Source: Arcticibacter eurypsychrophilus
GTDB taxonomy: Bacteria; Bacteroidota; Bacteroidia; Sphingobacteriales; Sphingobacteriaceae
Reading direction: 5' to 3'
DNA length: 64,000 bases
Assembly (NCBI RefSeq): GCF_001730525.1
Contig: NZ_MDFN01000023.1
Coordinates: forward strand, 1 to 64,000
The translations under genes and the position numbers were made by a program. The notes beneath the pieces are model-generated. The model made no database searches. It was not told where the DNA came from and worked only from the letters and a program-made list of their open reading frames with translations. Below, piece by piece: positions 1-8,569 of this stretch. Each line of letters begins with the position of its first letter. Within the stretch, counting starts at the first letter, position 1.

Positions 1-346
1 GGGTGAAATTCCCCTTACCTACTCGACCACTCTGATTTCCAAGTTTCCTAAATGCACTATACATTTCTCAATTATCCGCAAGAAAGTATGTGAAATAATT
101 TGGAATTTGAAATAAAACGAATAGCCATGTAACAAAACGAAAACAAAAAAACTAAATAAAAATTATTTTTAAATTAAATCCCAGCTTTGCCATCATAGTA
201 TAACAACTATCAGTTCTATTGCAGATAAAAAGATTTCAGTAGGTGTGACTGCAAATATTCTAGCAAATGTCATACGACAGCACTGCGGGATTTAACGGGA
301 ATGTAATTATTCTCTAGGAAAGCCGATTCTTTGAAAAAATGATTCA
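1..346. other. Left-edge non-coding stretch
   Basis: No convincing gene is visible. A short minus-strand open frame starts with ATG at 64 and runs off the left edge (M-Y-S-A-F-R...); it is too short to judge. The remainder is AT-rich spacer downstream of the ATPase gene. Confidence 0.4.
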
Positions 347-2452
347 TTAAACATTTCTTTTTTCCTCAATGTATTTCGTACACTCATCAATAATGAAACT
401 AGGCACCAAATCATAATCATTAGGATTTAGTTGACAAATCAATTCATTTTCAATATGATATGATTCGTTAATGAATTTCCTAAGCACATTTGGAATCTCT
501 TCCAATTGATCTTCATAAATTAATCGAAAAATATTTATACGCACATAGTTGTTCTCAGCCAAATCGTAAATCTGGTAAAGATGATTTGGGTTATCTATTC
601 TAACTAGACTTTCACAATAATCAAAATCTGGGATGAAAACCCTAATGTTCACGCTACCATTTTGAAAATCGGCATCCTCCAATAGATCATTGCCAATAGC
701 TTTCCTCATATCTTTTAGGTCCGCTAACCCCCTTTTGTGAAATAGGTTTGATAGTATTTGATACTCATCACCAAGATCATCGATTATTTCGTAGTTACGT
801 CTTAAATAAATAAGTTTAATAATTTCACTAATATCTGACTGAAGCGCTTTCTTGCAAATCTGGGCAAAAGTTAATAGATCTGTTTTTGTAATTGGTTTCT
901 CTTTGAGGTTACCAGAATCAATGTAAATATATTTGGCCTCGCAGATTGAGGAGTATTCTTTTATAACTTTTACAGTATCAATAACCGGGTCAAGGTCGTG
1001 GGTTAGTAAAAGAACGGTTTTGTTTCGAATATTTTCCTTATGCAGTTGCTTCCCAAACAGCATATGCATAATCGCATATTTTTTGTTTTTATCGAAGGAG
1101 GAAATTGGATCATCCAAAATAATAAGTTCTGGTTTTTTATAAAGAGCCTCGTACATAAAAAGAACTAATGAAAATGCATTTTTTTCACCAAAACTTAAAT
1201 GCTGCTTACCTCCATTTAATATCTTAGTCGAATCTTTATGTCGCAGAATCAACTTATAGTCCTTTTTTTTATTATTTATAATCTCGACCTGATATTTGTA
1301 GCCAGCGTTCTGCAAAAATTCGTTTATATTTTTCTTGTGATTTTCAATTAGCTTTTTAAGTAAACTTTTTTGCTTATTAATCTCTCCCTGTAACATTCCA
1401 ACTTTTTTAAGTACTTGGTCAAGTGAATTGTTCAAGGAAATCAAAATTTCGGATGTCTTTGCAGACTTAAACCTATCGAAAAGATCAAGGTTAATTTTTA
1501 ATCCATTCAAAATCTCTGAAACTTTTGCATCCTCTGCAAACGAAATAGGAGAAATATACTTTAGTGCTTTTAATTTCCCTAAAAGATTGTCTATCTGCTT
1601 TTTGATTTCTATAATATAGTCTTCTTCTGCTTTCTCTAGACCGCTCTGTTTTTCAGTAATAATTTTAAGAGTTTCATTGGCAGTTTTGGAAAAGTAATCG
1701 CCGAGATTCTTTAGTGCGTCGAGGATGATACTGAAGTTCTTAATAACAGTTCTGTCATAAACTTTTGAAATACTATGTATAATTTCCTTTTTATCTTTGG
1801 TAGAAGAAGTGCAATATGGGCAATCATCTGATATGCTCAGAAATTGCTCACCCTGAACCTGCCATCCTAGCCAGCTAACACAGCTCTTATCCTTGATAAG
1901 TTTAGAATAGCCATTGAGCTCTATTGGAATATTATGTATCCTATTCCCATCTTTCAATCCTTTTACCAAGGGTGAGGACTTGGATAAACCGGACTGAGTC
2001 ATAGCAAAGCTTTTAGATAATCCCTCAAAATCTTGGATGATAGTATCAAGCTCATTATTTTTCGAGAACACATCTTTAATCTCCTTTAACAGATTATCAA
2101 TCTGATCCGTGTACCCTTGATATTCTACAGTCCTGATGAAAATTTCATAACTATTGGCAATCAGCTCATCTTCTTTATACAAGAACTGGTTAAGGTATTC
2201 TTCATTAAAAATCAATACAGTATTGATTTCCTCCGGACAAATTACTTCTGGTATAACTGTGGTATCTGTGTCAATCAGCTTGAACGGTGTGAGTTGAACA
2301 AGTTGTGATTGGTCTTCTGATCCAAATTTAATTGCTTTGGAAATTGTACTTTTTCCCGTACCATTAATTCCATATCTGATATTTAGAATATTCTTTGTTA
2401 GAATAATCTTACCCTCATCGATGTTATTGCAGTTTTTAATTACGAATTCCAT
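347..2452 (-). CDS. AAA_13-type ABC ATPase, PrrC/RloC-like
   Basis: A 701-residue ABC-class ATPase. Visible motifs are a Walker A (GINGTGKST, residues 28-36), long helical, probably coiled-coil segments (about 105-150 and 240-385), one CPYC pair at 211-214, an ABC signature (LSFGEKN, 419-425), a Walker B (LIILDDP, 443-449) and an H-loop (THD, 484-486). This is the layout of the AAA_13 group, to which the anticodon nucleases PrrC and RloC belong. After the ATPase come R551-x3-E555 and H572; PrrC and RloC use an Arg-x3-Glu plus a distant His as their nuclease triad, so these residues may be catalytic (inference). The next gene upstream on the same strand is a PLD-like nuclease, 212 bp away. A role in phage or DNA-damage response is likely, but nuclease activity is unproven. 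A RecF/SMC-like repair role is the alternative. Confidence 0.75.
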   Translation of the reverse strand: MEFVIKNCNNIDEGKIILTKNILNIRYGINGTGKSTISKAIKFGSEDQSQLVQLTPFKLIDTDTTVIPEVICPEEINTVLIFNEEYLNQFLYKEDELIANSYEIFIRTVEYQGYTDQIDNLLKEIKDVFSKNNELDTIIQDFEGLSKSFAMTQSGLSKSSPLVKGLKDGNRIHNIPIELNGYSKLIKDKSCVSWLGWQVQGEQFLSISDDCPYCTSSTKDKKEIIHSISKVYDRTVIKNFSIILDALKNLGDYFSKTANETLKIITEKQSGLEKAEEDYIIEIKKQIDNLLGKLKALKYISPISFAEDAKVSEILNGLKINLDLFDRFKSAKTSEILISLNNSLDQVLKKVGMLQGEINKQKSLLKKLIENHKKNINEFLQNAGYKYQVEIINNKKKDYKLILRHKDSTKILNGGKQHLSFGEKNAFSLVLFMYEALYKKPELIILDDPISSFDKNKKYAIMHMLFGKQLHKENIRNKTVLLLTHDLDPVIDTVKVIKEYSSICEAKYIYIDSGNLKEKPITKTDLLTFAQICKKALQSDISEIIKLIYLRRNYEIIDDLGDEYQILSNLFHKRGLADLKDMRKAIGNDLLEDADFQNGSVNIRVFIPDFDYCESLVRIDNPNHLYQIYDLAENNYVRINIFRLIYEDQLEEIPNVLRKFINESYHIENELICQLNPNDYDLVPSFIIDECTKYIEEKRNV

Positions 2453-2664
2453 ATAAAAACATCTTACGATAAATTAGCAGAATTAAAATAGAAAATTGAT
2501 TTTTGATAGCAGAACAGATGTGTGGTGAGAGCATACTTAAATTTATATATGAGTTTGATTCACAGGAGCAATACCATTAACCTTAGTTCTCGTTAAGTAG
2601 CTATCTATATATTTCACAACTTCTTCCATTTCAACTATCACTAATATTTCAATTTAAAGGTTCA

Positions 2665-3405
2665 TTATAGCTTACACACCTCAGATGCCCGTTTCCAATT
2701 TTTTTTCATTATTGGCCTTTGAACAGATGTTTCTCCATTCGACTTCTCACCAGTAAAGTGACAGAACTTTTCCGGATAAGTTGGATCACCAAATTTACTC
2801 CAAGACTTAAAAGAGTCATAATTCATTGGTTTCTCGATATTAAAAGGTATTGATAAACCCGTACGAATGCAAAATCCATTTAAGTTGTTTAAACTTTTAC
2901 TGACAAGTGTTTTCTCGTCGCTGCTTTTCTTATCTGAGCGGAATGAACTTTCAGAGCTAACCTTTTTCACTGTGACTCTTATTTCTTCACTAATAGTCAA
3001 AAGGCGCTGAGCTTCCTCCATAGCCGAACTGTATAAATCTGGGTCCTGAATTTTAGAGATATAGATACCCATCTCATTATTATTTTGCTGTGAAAATTCA
3101 TATAAATTCATTGAGGTGATTATAGCCTCATTCTCATTTATATAGCACTTTGCATGTAAGTTCTTACATATACTAGTCCTTACGCCAATCTGACTTTCTA
3201 ACCAATTATTTTCATCTACATGGAGTTTGTTTTCTCTATAAACAATTCTTATATCGCGTTTCTGAATGTTTAAATTATTCAAGTGTTCTTTAATTCTATC
3301 GTTAAACTGCAGATATGGGCTAATCAGTATTAATCTATCTTTGGTTCCCTTTATAAGGTCTTCTAAGTGATATGATACTCCTGTCGTATTTAAAAATTTG
3401 GCCAT
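2665..3405 (-). CDS. Phospholipase D-like nuclease, single HKD motif
   Basis: A 246-residue protein of the PLD superfamily. The N-terminal half has the usual start (LILISPYLQF, about 25-34) and one HKD-type motif: H84-x-K86-x4-E91, followed by the S/N positions of the second strand (TSMN, 97-100). Only one motif is present, so the active enzyme would be a dimer, as for Nuc-type nucleases. The acidic residue is Glu, not the more common Asp. The C-terminal part (about 173-235) carries two similar FCxxTG motifs (FCIRTG and FCHFTG), possibly a small metal-binding module. No signal peptide is seen, so it should act in the cytoplasm. It lies between a DUF2971 gene and the PrrC-like ATPase on one strand, which points to a defence role rather than lipid hydrolysis (inference). 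Confidence 0.7.
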   Translation of the reverse strand: MAKFLNTTGVSYHLEDLIKGTKDRLILISPYLQFNDRIKEHLNNLNIQKRDIRIVYRENKLHVDENNWLESQIGVRTSICKNLHAKCYINENEAIITSMNLYEFSQQNNNEMGIYISKIQDPDLYSSAMEEAQRLLTISEEIRVTVKKVSSESSFRSDKKSSDEKTLVSKSLNNLNGFCIRTGLSIPFNIEKPMNYDSFKSWSKFGDPTYPEKFCHFTGEKSNGETSVQRPIMKKNWKRASEVCKL

Positions 3406-3434
3406 TTGTCGATTTAGGTAAGGTTTTATATTTA

Positions 3435-3457
3435 TTTAAGTGGTTTTACCGCTTAAA
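3435..3457. promoter_or_regulatory. 10-bp hairpin upstream of PLD gene
   Basis: The arms TTTAAGTGGT (3435-3444) and ACCGCTTAAA (3448-3457) pair over ten positions with one G-T wobble and a three-base loop. The hairpin sits in the 128-bp gap between the DUF2971 stop and the PLD start. On the minus strand it is followed by TAAATA and not a T run, so it could be a weak terminator or a protein-binding or attenuating site. Confidence 0.35.
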
Positions 3458-3533
3458 TTATAGTACAATATTACAGTTTTCTTAATTGTGAGAAGAGTTA
3501 ATTTTGAAAAAGTTTATTTTCGTGTAAATTAAA

Positions 3534-4307
3534 TCACAACACTTTTATTTCTATTTCAAATCTCCGTTCACTAGGCGATGCCTGAGATATAATACATTGA
3601 GGTACAGCATTTCGCAAATGTTCGACCAAGGCGGCTTTTATTGCTTTATCCATCTTAAACCCAATAATCACTTCTTTGAGTGCAGTCTGATCAAACTCTA
3701 TTTTATTGTAACCTCCTATATTAATTAGTCTGAATTCCTTTTCGTATTTCCAATAGGTAGATTTAGTGGTTAACAAAGGAATATTGGTTAAGCTTTTTAA
3801 TTTTGGAAAATTTTCAGAATACTTAACCTCTTCTAACATTACTAAATAGGAATCATTGATTTGTGTTGTCTCAAATCCCAAGCATACCCCCCTATAGCAA
3901 TCAGCATAGTGTGACCACATTAATAAATTATTATTTTCAGAAGTAAAACATGAAATCCGTGTTTTGCTATTAATAATACATCGGATACTATCCGTCATGA
4001 TATCAGTTGAAAAAATAATACTATTTGGTTTTAACAAAATCTCTTCAACTTTCATATCTATTTCTTGCGGTGTTAGGTTTTCTTTCCCAATTTTAACCAT
4101 TGCTTTAAACCAATCATTGTAAAATTGCCTAGTTCTATAATAAGATTCATCAAATAGTACTGGTAACATACAATCAAATGGATCATTAAAATCGACTGGA
4201 TTCGAAAACCAAAAGATATTCTTAAATAAAATATCTGTTTTAGGATCAGATATATCGCCGGACCAAGATGTATATTTATAAAGAATATCAGGAGTTTGAT
4301 TATTCAT
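3534..4307 (-). CDS. DUF2971 family protein
   Basis: A 257-residue protein matching DUF2971. Typical blocks are visible: LYKYTSW near residue 9, FWFSNPVDFNDPFD near residues 32-45, and SCFTSENNNLLMWSHYAD followed by GVCLGFE in the middle. No signal peptide or membrane segment is seen. The family's biochemical activity is not known to me; its members often occur in variable genomic islands and next to defence genes. Here it is the most upstream gene of a same-strand trio with a PLD-like nuclease and a PrrC-like ATPase, so it may be the sensor or a further effector of that set (inference). Confidence 0.75.
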   Translation of the reverse strand: MNNQTPDILYKYTSWSGDISDPKTDILFKNIFWFSNPVDFNDPFDCMLPVLFDESYYRTRQFYNDWFKAMVKIGKENLTPQEIDMKVEEILLKPNSIIFSTDIMTDSIRCIINSKTRISCFTSENNNLLMWSHYADCYRGVCLGFETTQINDSYLVMLEEVKYSENFPKLKSLTNIPLLTTKSTYWKYEKEFRLINIGGYNKIEFDQTALKEVIIGFKMDKAIKAALVEHLRNAVPQCIISQASPSERRFEIEIKVL

Positions 4308-4599
4308 AATCGATTAGGGAGTATATGGACGCATTGGTAATGGATAAATTGAAATCTGGAAAGTCATAAATAAAATTTAAGAATATCAATGTCTACTGAC
4401 CTTATATACAGCTCAATTGTAGTCAATTGATTTATTTACGCTCATTGCTTCAATTTCTATAATTTGCTTCTGGTAAGAAAATTTCCTTAAGCTTATATTG
4501 GGTTTTAAATATTTGTCTTCTATAGGTACTAGTGACATTTGAGCACCCAAAATTATTTTGCCTGTAGTCAAAATTTAATATAAGCACTCTTGATTTAAA
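4308..4599. other. Spacer between DUF2971 and Sir2 genes
   Basis: About 290 bp of AT-rich sequence. No open frame, RNA or repeat stands out. It holds the downstream region of the Sir2 gene and the upstream region of the DUF2971 gene, both on the minus strand. Confidence 0.4.
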
Positions 4600-5289
4600 T
4601 TACAGAGCCTCCCCCATCAACTCCCTCACCATCTCAACCACTCCCACAGTCGCCTTCTCTTGAATACTAATAAACCCCTTCCCCTTCCCAAAAGGCACAT
4701 TAGGATCAACAATATACTTAACAATCCCCTTCGGCACATAATCAACTAACCCCGCAGCCGGATAAACAGCCAAACTAGTTCCAATAACAGCAAAAATATC
4801 AGCCTGTTCACAAATCTCAATTGCCTTCTCAAGCATCGGAACAGCCTCCCCAAAAAACACCACATGCGGCCTTAGCTGAGAGCCATCCTCACAAACCTCA
4901 CCCATTTTAATCTCCCAGCCATCCAACGGATACGTCTTTTCCGCATTCAAACTAGACTGCGACCTGGTAATCAGCCCATGCAAATGAGTAACATGTAACG
5001 ACCCTGCCCTTTCATGCAAGTCATCTATATTTTGAGTAATTATCTGAACATCATACTTTTCCTGCAAACGAACCAGCGCAATATGCGCAGCATTAGGCCA
5101 GGCATCAATTATCGCCTTTCTCCTGTCATTGTAAAACGTCTGAACCAATACCGGATTCCGTCTCCATGCATCCGCAGTACAGACCTCCTCCACATTATAT
5201 CCTTCCCAAAGCCCATCAGAATCCCGAAAAGTCTTCAATCCACTTTCTGCACTTACACCAGCACCTGTTAATATGACTATCTTTTTCAT
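4600..5289 (-). CDS. cobB: Sir2-family NAD-dependent deacylase (SIRT5/CobB type)
   Basis: Sirtuin that removes acyl groups from protein lysines using NAD. The chosen start is the ATG at 5289 (MKKIVILTGAG...), because the nucleotide-binding motif GAGVSAESG must lie near the N-terminus; a start at 5349 would add 20 unlikely residues. The product has 229 residues. Motifs are GAGVSAESG (9-17), FRDSDGLWE (21-29), TQNIDD (85-90) and the catalytic His in HLHG (H104). Y53-x2-R56 matches the SIRT5/CobB pair that binds succinyl, malonyl or glutaryl groups, so desuccinylase activity is likely (inference). The four zinc cysteines of many sirtuins are not seen in the middle region, as in related short bacterial forms. 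It is divergent from the FUSC gene and probably housekeeping. Confidence 0.9.
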   Translation of the reverse strand: MKKIVILTGAGVSAESGLKTFRDSDGLWEGYNVEEVCTADAWRRNPVLVQTFYNDRRKAIIDAWPNAAHIALVRLQEKYDVQIITQNIDDLHERAGSLHVTHLHGLITRSQSSLNAEKTYPLDGWEIKMGEVCEDGSQLRPHVVFFGEAVPMLEKAIEICEQADIFAVIGTSLAVYPAAGLVDYVPKGIVKYIVDPNVPFGKGKGFISIQEKATVGVVEMVRELMGEAL

Positions 5290-5376
5290 CTCAATAAATT
5301 CCTGCCCAATTTCGTTAGAAATAAGCAATAAGAGAAATTGAATGCACAATAACTAGGAGTGTAAATTGAACTGTCG

Positions 5377-5384
5377 TACATTTG
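5377..5384 (+). promoter_or_regulatory. Bacteroidota -7 box before FUSC gene
   Basis: TACATTTG fits the Bacteroidota -7 consensus TAnnTTTG. It lies 64 bp before the start codon at 5448. A correctly spaced -33 TTG is not seen, so support is from the -7 element alone. Confidence 0.4.
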
Positions 5385-5447
5385 TACCAGCGTAAAACAC
5401 CTGCCGAAAAAACGCTGTATTACATTACAAGACACTATTGATCCCAT

Positions 5448-6530
5448 ATGCCCCAAGATTTTAAAACAATACTACTAAGAGAGCTCAACCTTTTATTCAC
5501 ACTCAAAAAGACAGAGCGCCTCTGGCATATCCCGGTATTGGCTTCACTTTGCACAGGTCTCCCCCTACTAATCGGCTATTACACAGGCCGCATCGACTAT
5601 GGCGTACTTGCCTGCCTTGGCGGTTTGGTCATCTTATACATGCCATCCACCAACCTGGAAAACAGGATGTTGACTTTAATGCTTTGCTCATTCGGCTTCA
5701 TCATCAGTTTTGCCGTCGGAATCAGCTTCAGCTTTAACCCCTATCTTTCAGCGGGTATTCTTGGACTTTACGCTTTGGGCCTCAACTGGGTAACCAGCTA
5801 TTTCAAAATGCATCCCCCGGGAAGTTTCTTTTTCATCATGATCGCGTCTATGGCCAGTTGTATGCCCTTTGATCTGGTTAATGTCCCGACAAAAATAGGC
5901 CTGATTGCTGCCGGCACCATCCTGGCCTGCATCCTCGCTTTTTTTTACAGCCTATATATCACTCAAAAACACCCGTCACAAGTAAGTGCCATTCAGAAGA
6001 GGAAACAAGATTACGCCAATCTCACCGAATCCGCTATCATTGGGATCTTCATCACGCTTTCCCTCTTAATTGGACACTATTTCAAACTGGACAATCCCTA
6101 ATGGATCCCCGTTTCCTGTTGTGCCATCATGCAGGGTGTCAGCGTAACGCACGTATGGCAGCGAAGCATTCACAGGATCTCAGGAACACTGATCGGGATG
6201 GGCCTTACATGGATCCTGATTCAATTCAACTTCTCCCTTTTGGAAATTTGTATCTGCCTGTTAATCCTGCAATTCATCATTGAAATGCTGGTGACCAGAC
6301 ATTATGGTCTTGCCGCCGTTTTCATAACCCCCTTATCCGTATTCCTGGCTGAACTTAGCCGCGGTGTTACCGTTTTTAATAGTAATGAGCTGGTGCAGGC
6401 TCGCGCGCTTGATATTGTAATTGGCAGCCTGATCGGCATAATTGGCGGCATGGTCCTGCACAACCGCTATATCCAACAAAAAACTATACGGCAAATTCGT
6501 TTAACTCGTGTTGGACTCTTACGGAAATAA
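5448..6530 (+). pseudogene. FUSC-family inner-membrane transporter, interrupted by a stop codon
   Basis: Two open segments in the same frame, 5448-6101 and 6102-6530, are separated only by TAA at 6099-6101. Read through, they give one protein of about 360 residues with two blocks of hydrophobic helices, as expected for FUSC/aromatic acid exporter proteins. The break falls in the conserved spot of the second half: L-D-N-P-stop-W-I-P-V-S, where family members have an aromatic residue before WIP, so a Tyr codon (TAT or TAC) changed to TAA is the simplest explanation. The second half continues with MQGVSVTHVWQRS and RISGTLIG, the typical family motif. It may be a real recent nonsense mutation or a base-call error; a separate downstream product from the ATG at 6129 is possible but would lack half of the transporter. 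Confidence 0.8.
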
Positions 6531-6562
6531 AGAAGAGATTAAGTCCGCAGCTGATCTTCTCT
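6531..6562. terminator. Possible bidirectional terminator
   Basis: The arms AGAAGAGAT (6531-6539) and ATCTTCTCT (6554-6562) pair with one mismatch and one wobble around a 14-base loop. The hairpin lies in the 41-bp gap between two convergent genes (FUSC and the lipoprotein). T-rich sequence follows on the plus strand. Confidence 0.4.
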
Positions 6563-6571
6563 TCCCTTTAT

Positions 6572-7096
6572 TTAATGAAAGATCCTCGTGTATTCACTAA
6601 ACCTCATAATTTTGCTGTCCTTTAGCTGAAAATCATTAACAACCGCCATAGAATCTCTTACTCCTTTTGCATCTTCCCAACTCTGTATATACCAAACGGT
6701 TACCCACTCCTTTTCTTTATCCTTTGAAATCACAGACTCCCAATCCTGCATTTTCAAATTCAAACTTTTGAAATCACTCCATATATCACTAAGCAATACT
6801 TTCACGCTGTCTTTCGGCATTTTCTTATCTAGTCTGTCGAACTCCAAATACACCGAGTCTGCAAAATACTGCATTGATTCATCCATCTTTCCAGTTTCCC
6901 AGGCTTTCAATGCTTTTAAGGCAACCAGAGTATTAGCTGTACTACCCATTTCCCAATTATCCGGTTGTTTAATAGTGTATGGATAGTCGAGTGCCGCACT
7001 TGCGGTGGTATCTTTCATTGCCCCATCAGCAGCTTTTTGCTTGTTACTGCAGGAAAACAATGTTCCAGCTAAAAGAATTAAGAATAGCTTTTTCAT
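6572..7096 (-). CDS. Small lipoprotein, NTF2/SnoaL-like
   Basis: A 174-residue lipoprotein. The N-terminus has a short basic and hydrophobic signal with lipobox LFSC, so Cys16 should be lipidated. The mature part has the spacing of an NTF2/SnoaL-like fold: an N-terminal helix with ALKAWETGKMDESMQYFADSVYLEF and later strands ending in MRFSEYTRIF. The function is unknown; such folds bind small molecules or act as ketosteroid-isomerase-like domains. It seems to be transcribed alone, with a good promoter about 115 bp upstream and a hairpin after the stop. Confidence 0.6.
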   Translation of the reverse strand: MKKLFLILLAGTLFSCSNKQKAADGAMKDTTASAALDYPYTIKQPDNWEMGSTANTLVALKALKAWETGKMDESMQYFADSVYLEFDRLDKKMPKDSVKVLLSDIWSDFKSLNLKMQDWESVISKDKEKEWVTVWYIQSWEDAKGVRDSMAVVNDFQLKDSKIMRFSEYTRIFH

Positions 7097-7208
7097 AATG
7101 AGTTAAGTGCTTGAGGTTAGAGATGAAACAATAGAATCCTAATCGCCTTTTGAATAAAAATTAAATGGAAAGTCAACTGCCAGAGCAACTTAGACTCTCA
7201 GTATATAA

Positions 7209-7239
7209 CAAATTTAACACATAGTTAAGACATTAACAA
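7209..7239 (-). promoter_or_regulatory. Predicted Bacteroidota promoter
   Basis: On the minus strand a -33 TTG (7239-7237), a 20-bp spacer and a -7 TAAATTTG (7216-7209) match the Bacteroidota consensus in sequence and spacing. Transcription would start near 7200 and read the lipoprotein gene starting at 7096. Confidence 0.5.
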
Positions 7240-7282
7240 TCCCCAATTATGCGTAGAGATGATATAATTTCAAGGCAAGCAT

Positions 7283-7927
7283 TTATATTAAAGTTTCGGA
7301 TGGAACATATCTCAAATAGGTAGTTGCCGATGCCTCCTTAAAATTATGGTTGACAAAAAAAAAGAAGCCATGTAACTCATCGTTCCCAAACGTTGCAGGA
7401 AGCGCAAGCCTCAAACTCAAATCGCCCCTTAAGGCCTTTTGTTCAAACACCATTTTACTCTCCTTTGCCTCATTTACCAGCACAAACTGAAGGATATCAT
7501 CCGGAGAAGAGGCTTTGCAGATGAAAGAATTATTTTCCCAAGTCAGCACAGCTTCATCGTTCTCCATTACAAACTTAAGGTTCAATGGTCGGTCCATCAT
7601 TCCACGGCTTATTTGCACCCTGGAGTAGTTAACATACAAATCCGGATATTCACCCTCAACAGCCTGTTTAATCATCATGCCTAAGGACGCATCAAAAGGC
7701 AGACCACTCTTATGTGAATCTCCATGCCACGATTTAATAACCAAAGCTCGAATGGGTTGCAGAAAATTCATGGCCATTTTAAATTTCAGCCTGCTACACA
7801 GTTGTTTATCGCTTGGTGCAGCTGAACGACTCGGAAGTGCACGGGTACACTGATTGCCGAACTGATCAACATAATAAGTAAGACCTCCCATTTTACCGGA
7901 ATAGCGGTTATTCTTGAATATGGCCAT
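7283..7927 (-). CDS. DUF6266-like protein, second of a tandem pair
   Basis: A 214-residue protein that begins MAIFKNNRYSGKMGGLTYY and shares its layout with the neighbouring 212-residue gene: a short glycine-rich N-terminal strand motif, then NFLQPIRALVIKSW..., a central PDLYVNYSRVQISRG block and two beta-rich repeats. This pattern is known from DUF6266 proteins of Bacteroidota, whose function is unknown to me. It starts 3 bp after the stop of the upstream copy, so the two are co-transcribed and arose by duplication. No signal peptide is seen. A structural or phage-like role is possible but unsupported. Confidence 0.6.
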   Translation of the reverse strand: MAIFKNNRYSGKMGGLTYYVDQFGNQCTRALPSRSAAPSDKQLCSRLKFKMAMNFLQPIRALVIKSWHGDSHKSGLPFDASLGMMIKQAVEGEYPDLYVNYSRVQISRGMMDRPLNLKFVMENDEAVLTWENNSFICKASSPDDILQFVLVNEAKESKMVFEQKALRGDLSLRLALPATFGNDELHGFFFFVNHNFKEASATTYLRYVPSETLI

Positions 7928-7930
7928 GAT

Positions 7931-8569
7931 TTAATTAGTAAAGTATCCAATGAAAACTGAATCCGAATTATTATCCTCCATAGATGTCATGAACATATAG
8001 ACACATATAACTTTTCCATACCAACGTTCCGGAAGACCTACATCAGCTGTTTGGTCCTGACGTACATACTGATCCGCTATAACAATAGATTCCTTCAATG
8101 CAGGGCAATAGAGAACCAGAATTGCCTGATCTACCCCTCTTTCAATGGCCGAAAATCCATACATTTCCCAAGTGATCCGCATAACACCCTCTTCCAGTGC
8201 TAAAAGTTTACACCCCGCTGGTTTTCCTACCACTTTTCCCTTACTCAAAATAATCCTGGAATAGTCAGGCAGGCAATCTGCTTCGAGATCCTCAAATACC
8301 CCATAATTTGCTTGAATCGCTAAGTTCAATGTTGTCGCTTTCCCTGTATTCTGATTCTTGAATCCCTGATCTATTACAGGCCGAAGCAATCCCAAGAACT
8401 CTGAAAGCAGGCCGAAATTACGACGGATCTCGCTCTGACTTTCTGATGGTTTTTTAGATGATCGTTTGGAATGTCCCTTCATGTAATCGATATCCCGCCA
8501 GCTGCTCCCAATTACGCTGCCTACTTTTCCTGAAAATGCGCCATTTGCGCCATTCTTAATTCGTCCCAT
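7931..8569 (-). CDS. DUF6266 family protein, first of a tandem pair
   Basis: A 212-residue protein starting MGRIKNGANGAFSGKVGSVIG, the hallmark N-terminus of DUF6266 proteins, followed by SSWRDIDYMKGHSKRSS, a helical stretch (NFGLLSEFLGLLRPVIDQGF) and DYSRIILSKGKV. The C-terminal half is beta-rich. There is no signal peptide or catalytic motif. It precedes a diverged paralog by 3 bp on the same strand. The function is unknown. Confidence 0.7.
   Translation of the reverse strand: MGRIKNGANGAFSGKVGSVIGSSWRDIDYMKGHSKRSSKKPSESQSEIRRNFGLLSEFLGLLRPVIDQGFKNQNTGKATTLNLAIQANYGVFEDLEADCLPDYSRIILSKGKVVGKPAGCKLLALEEGVMRITWEMYGFSAIERGVDQAILVLYCPALKESIVIADQYVRQDQTADVGLPERWYGKVICVYMFMTSMEDNNSDSVFIGYFTN

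Noticed and set aside
1-64. Minus-strand open frame starting with ATG at 64 and running off the left edge
   Set aside because: Only 21 codons are visible and nothing in them is recognisable.
4600-5289. Sir2 gene as a defence protein of the Thoeris/Sir2-ABC kind
   Set aside because: Motifs and length fit a plain SIRT5/CobB deacylase with the Y-x2-R acyl pocket; it lacks the extra domains of defence sirtuins.
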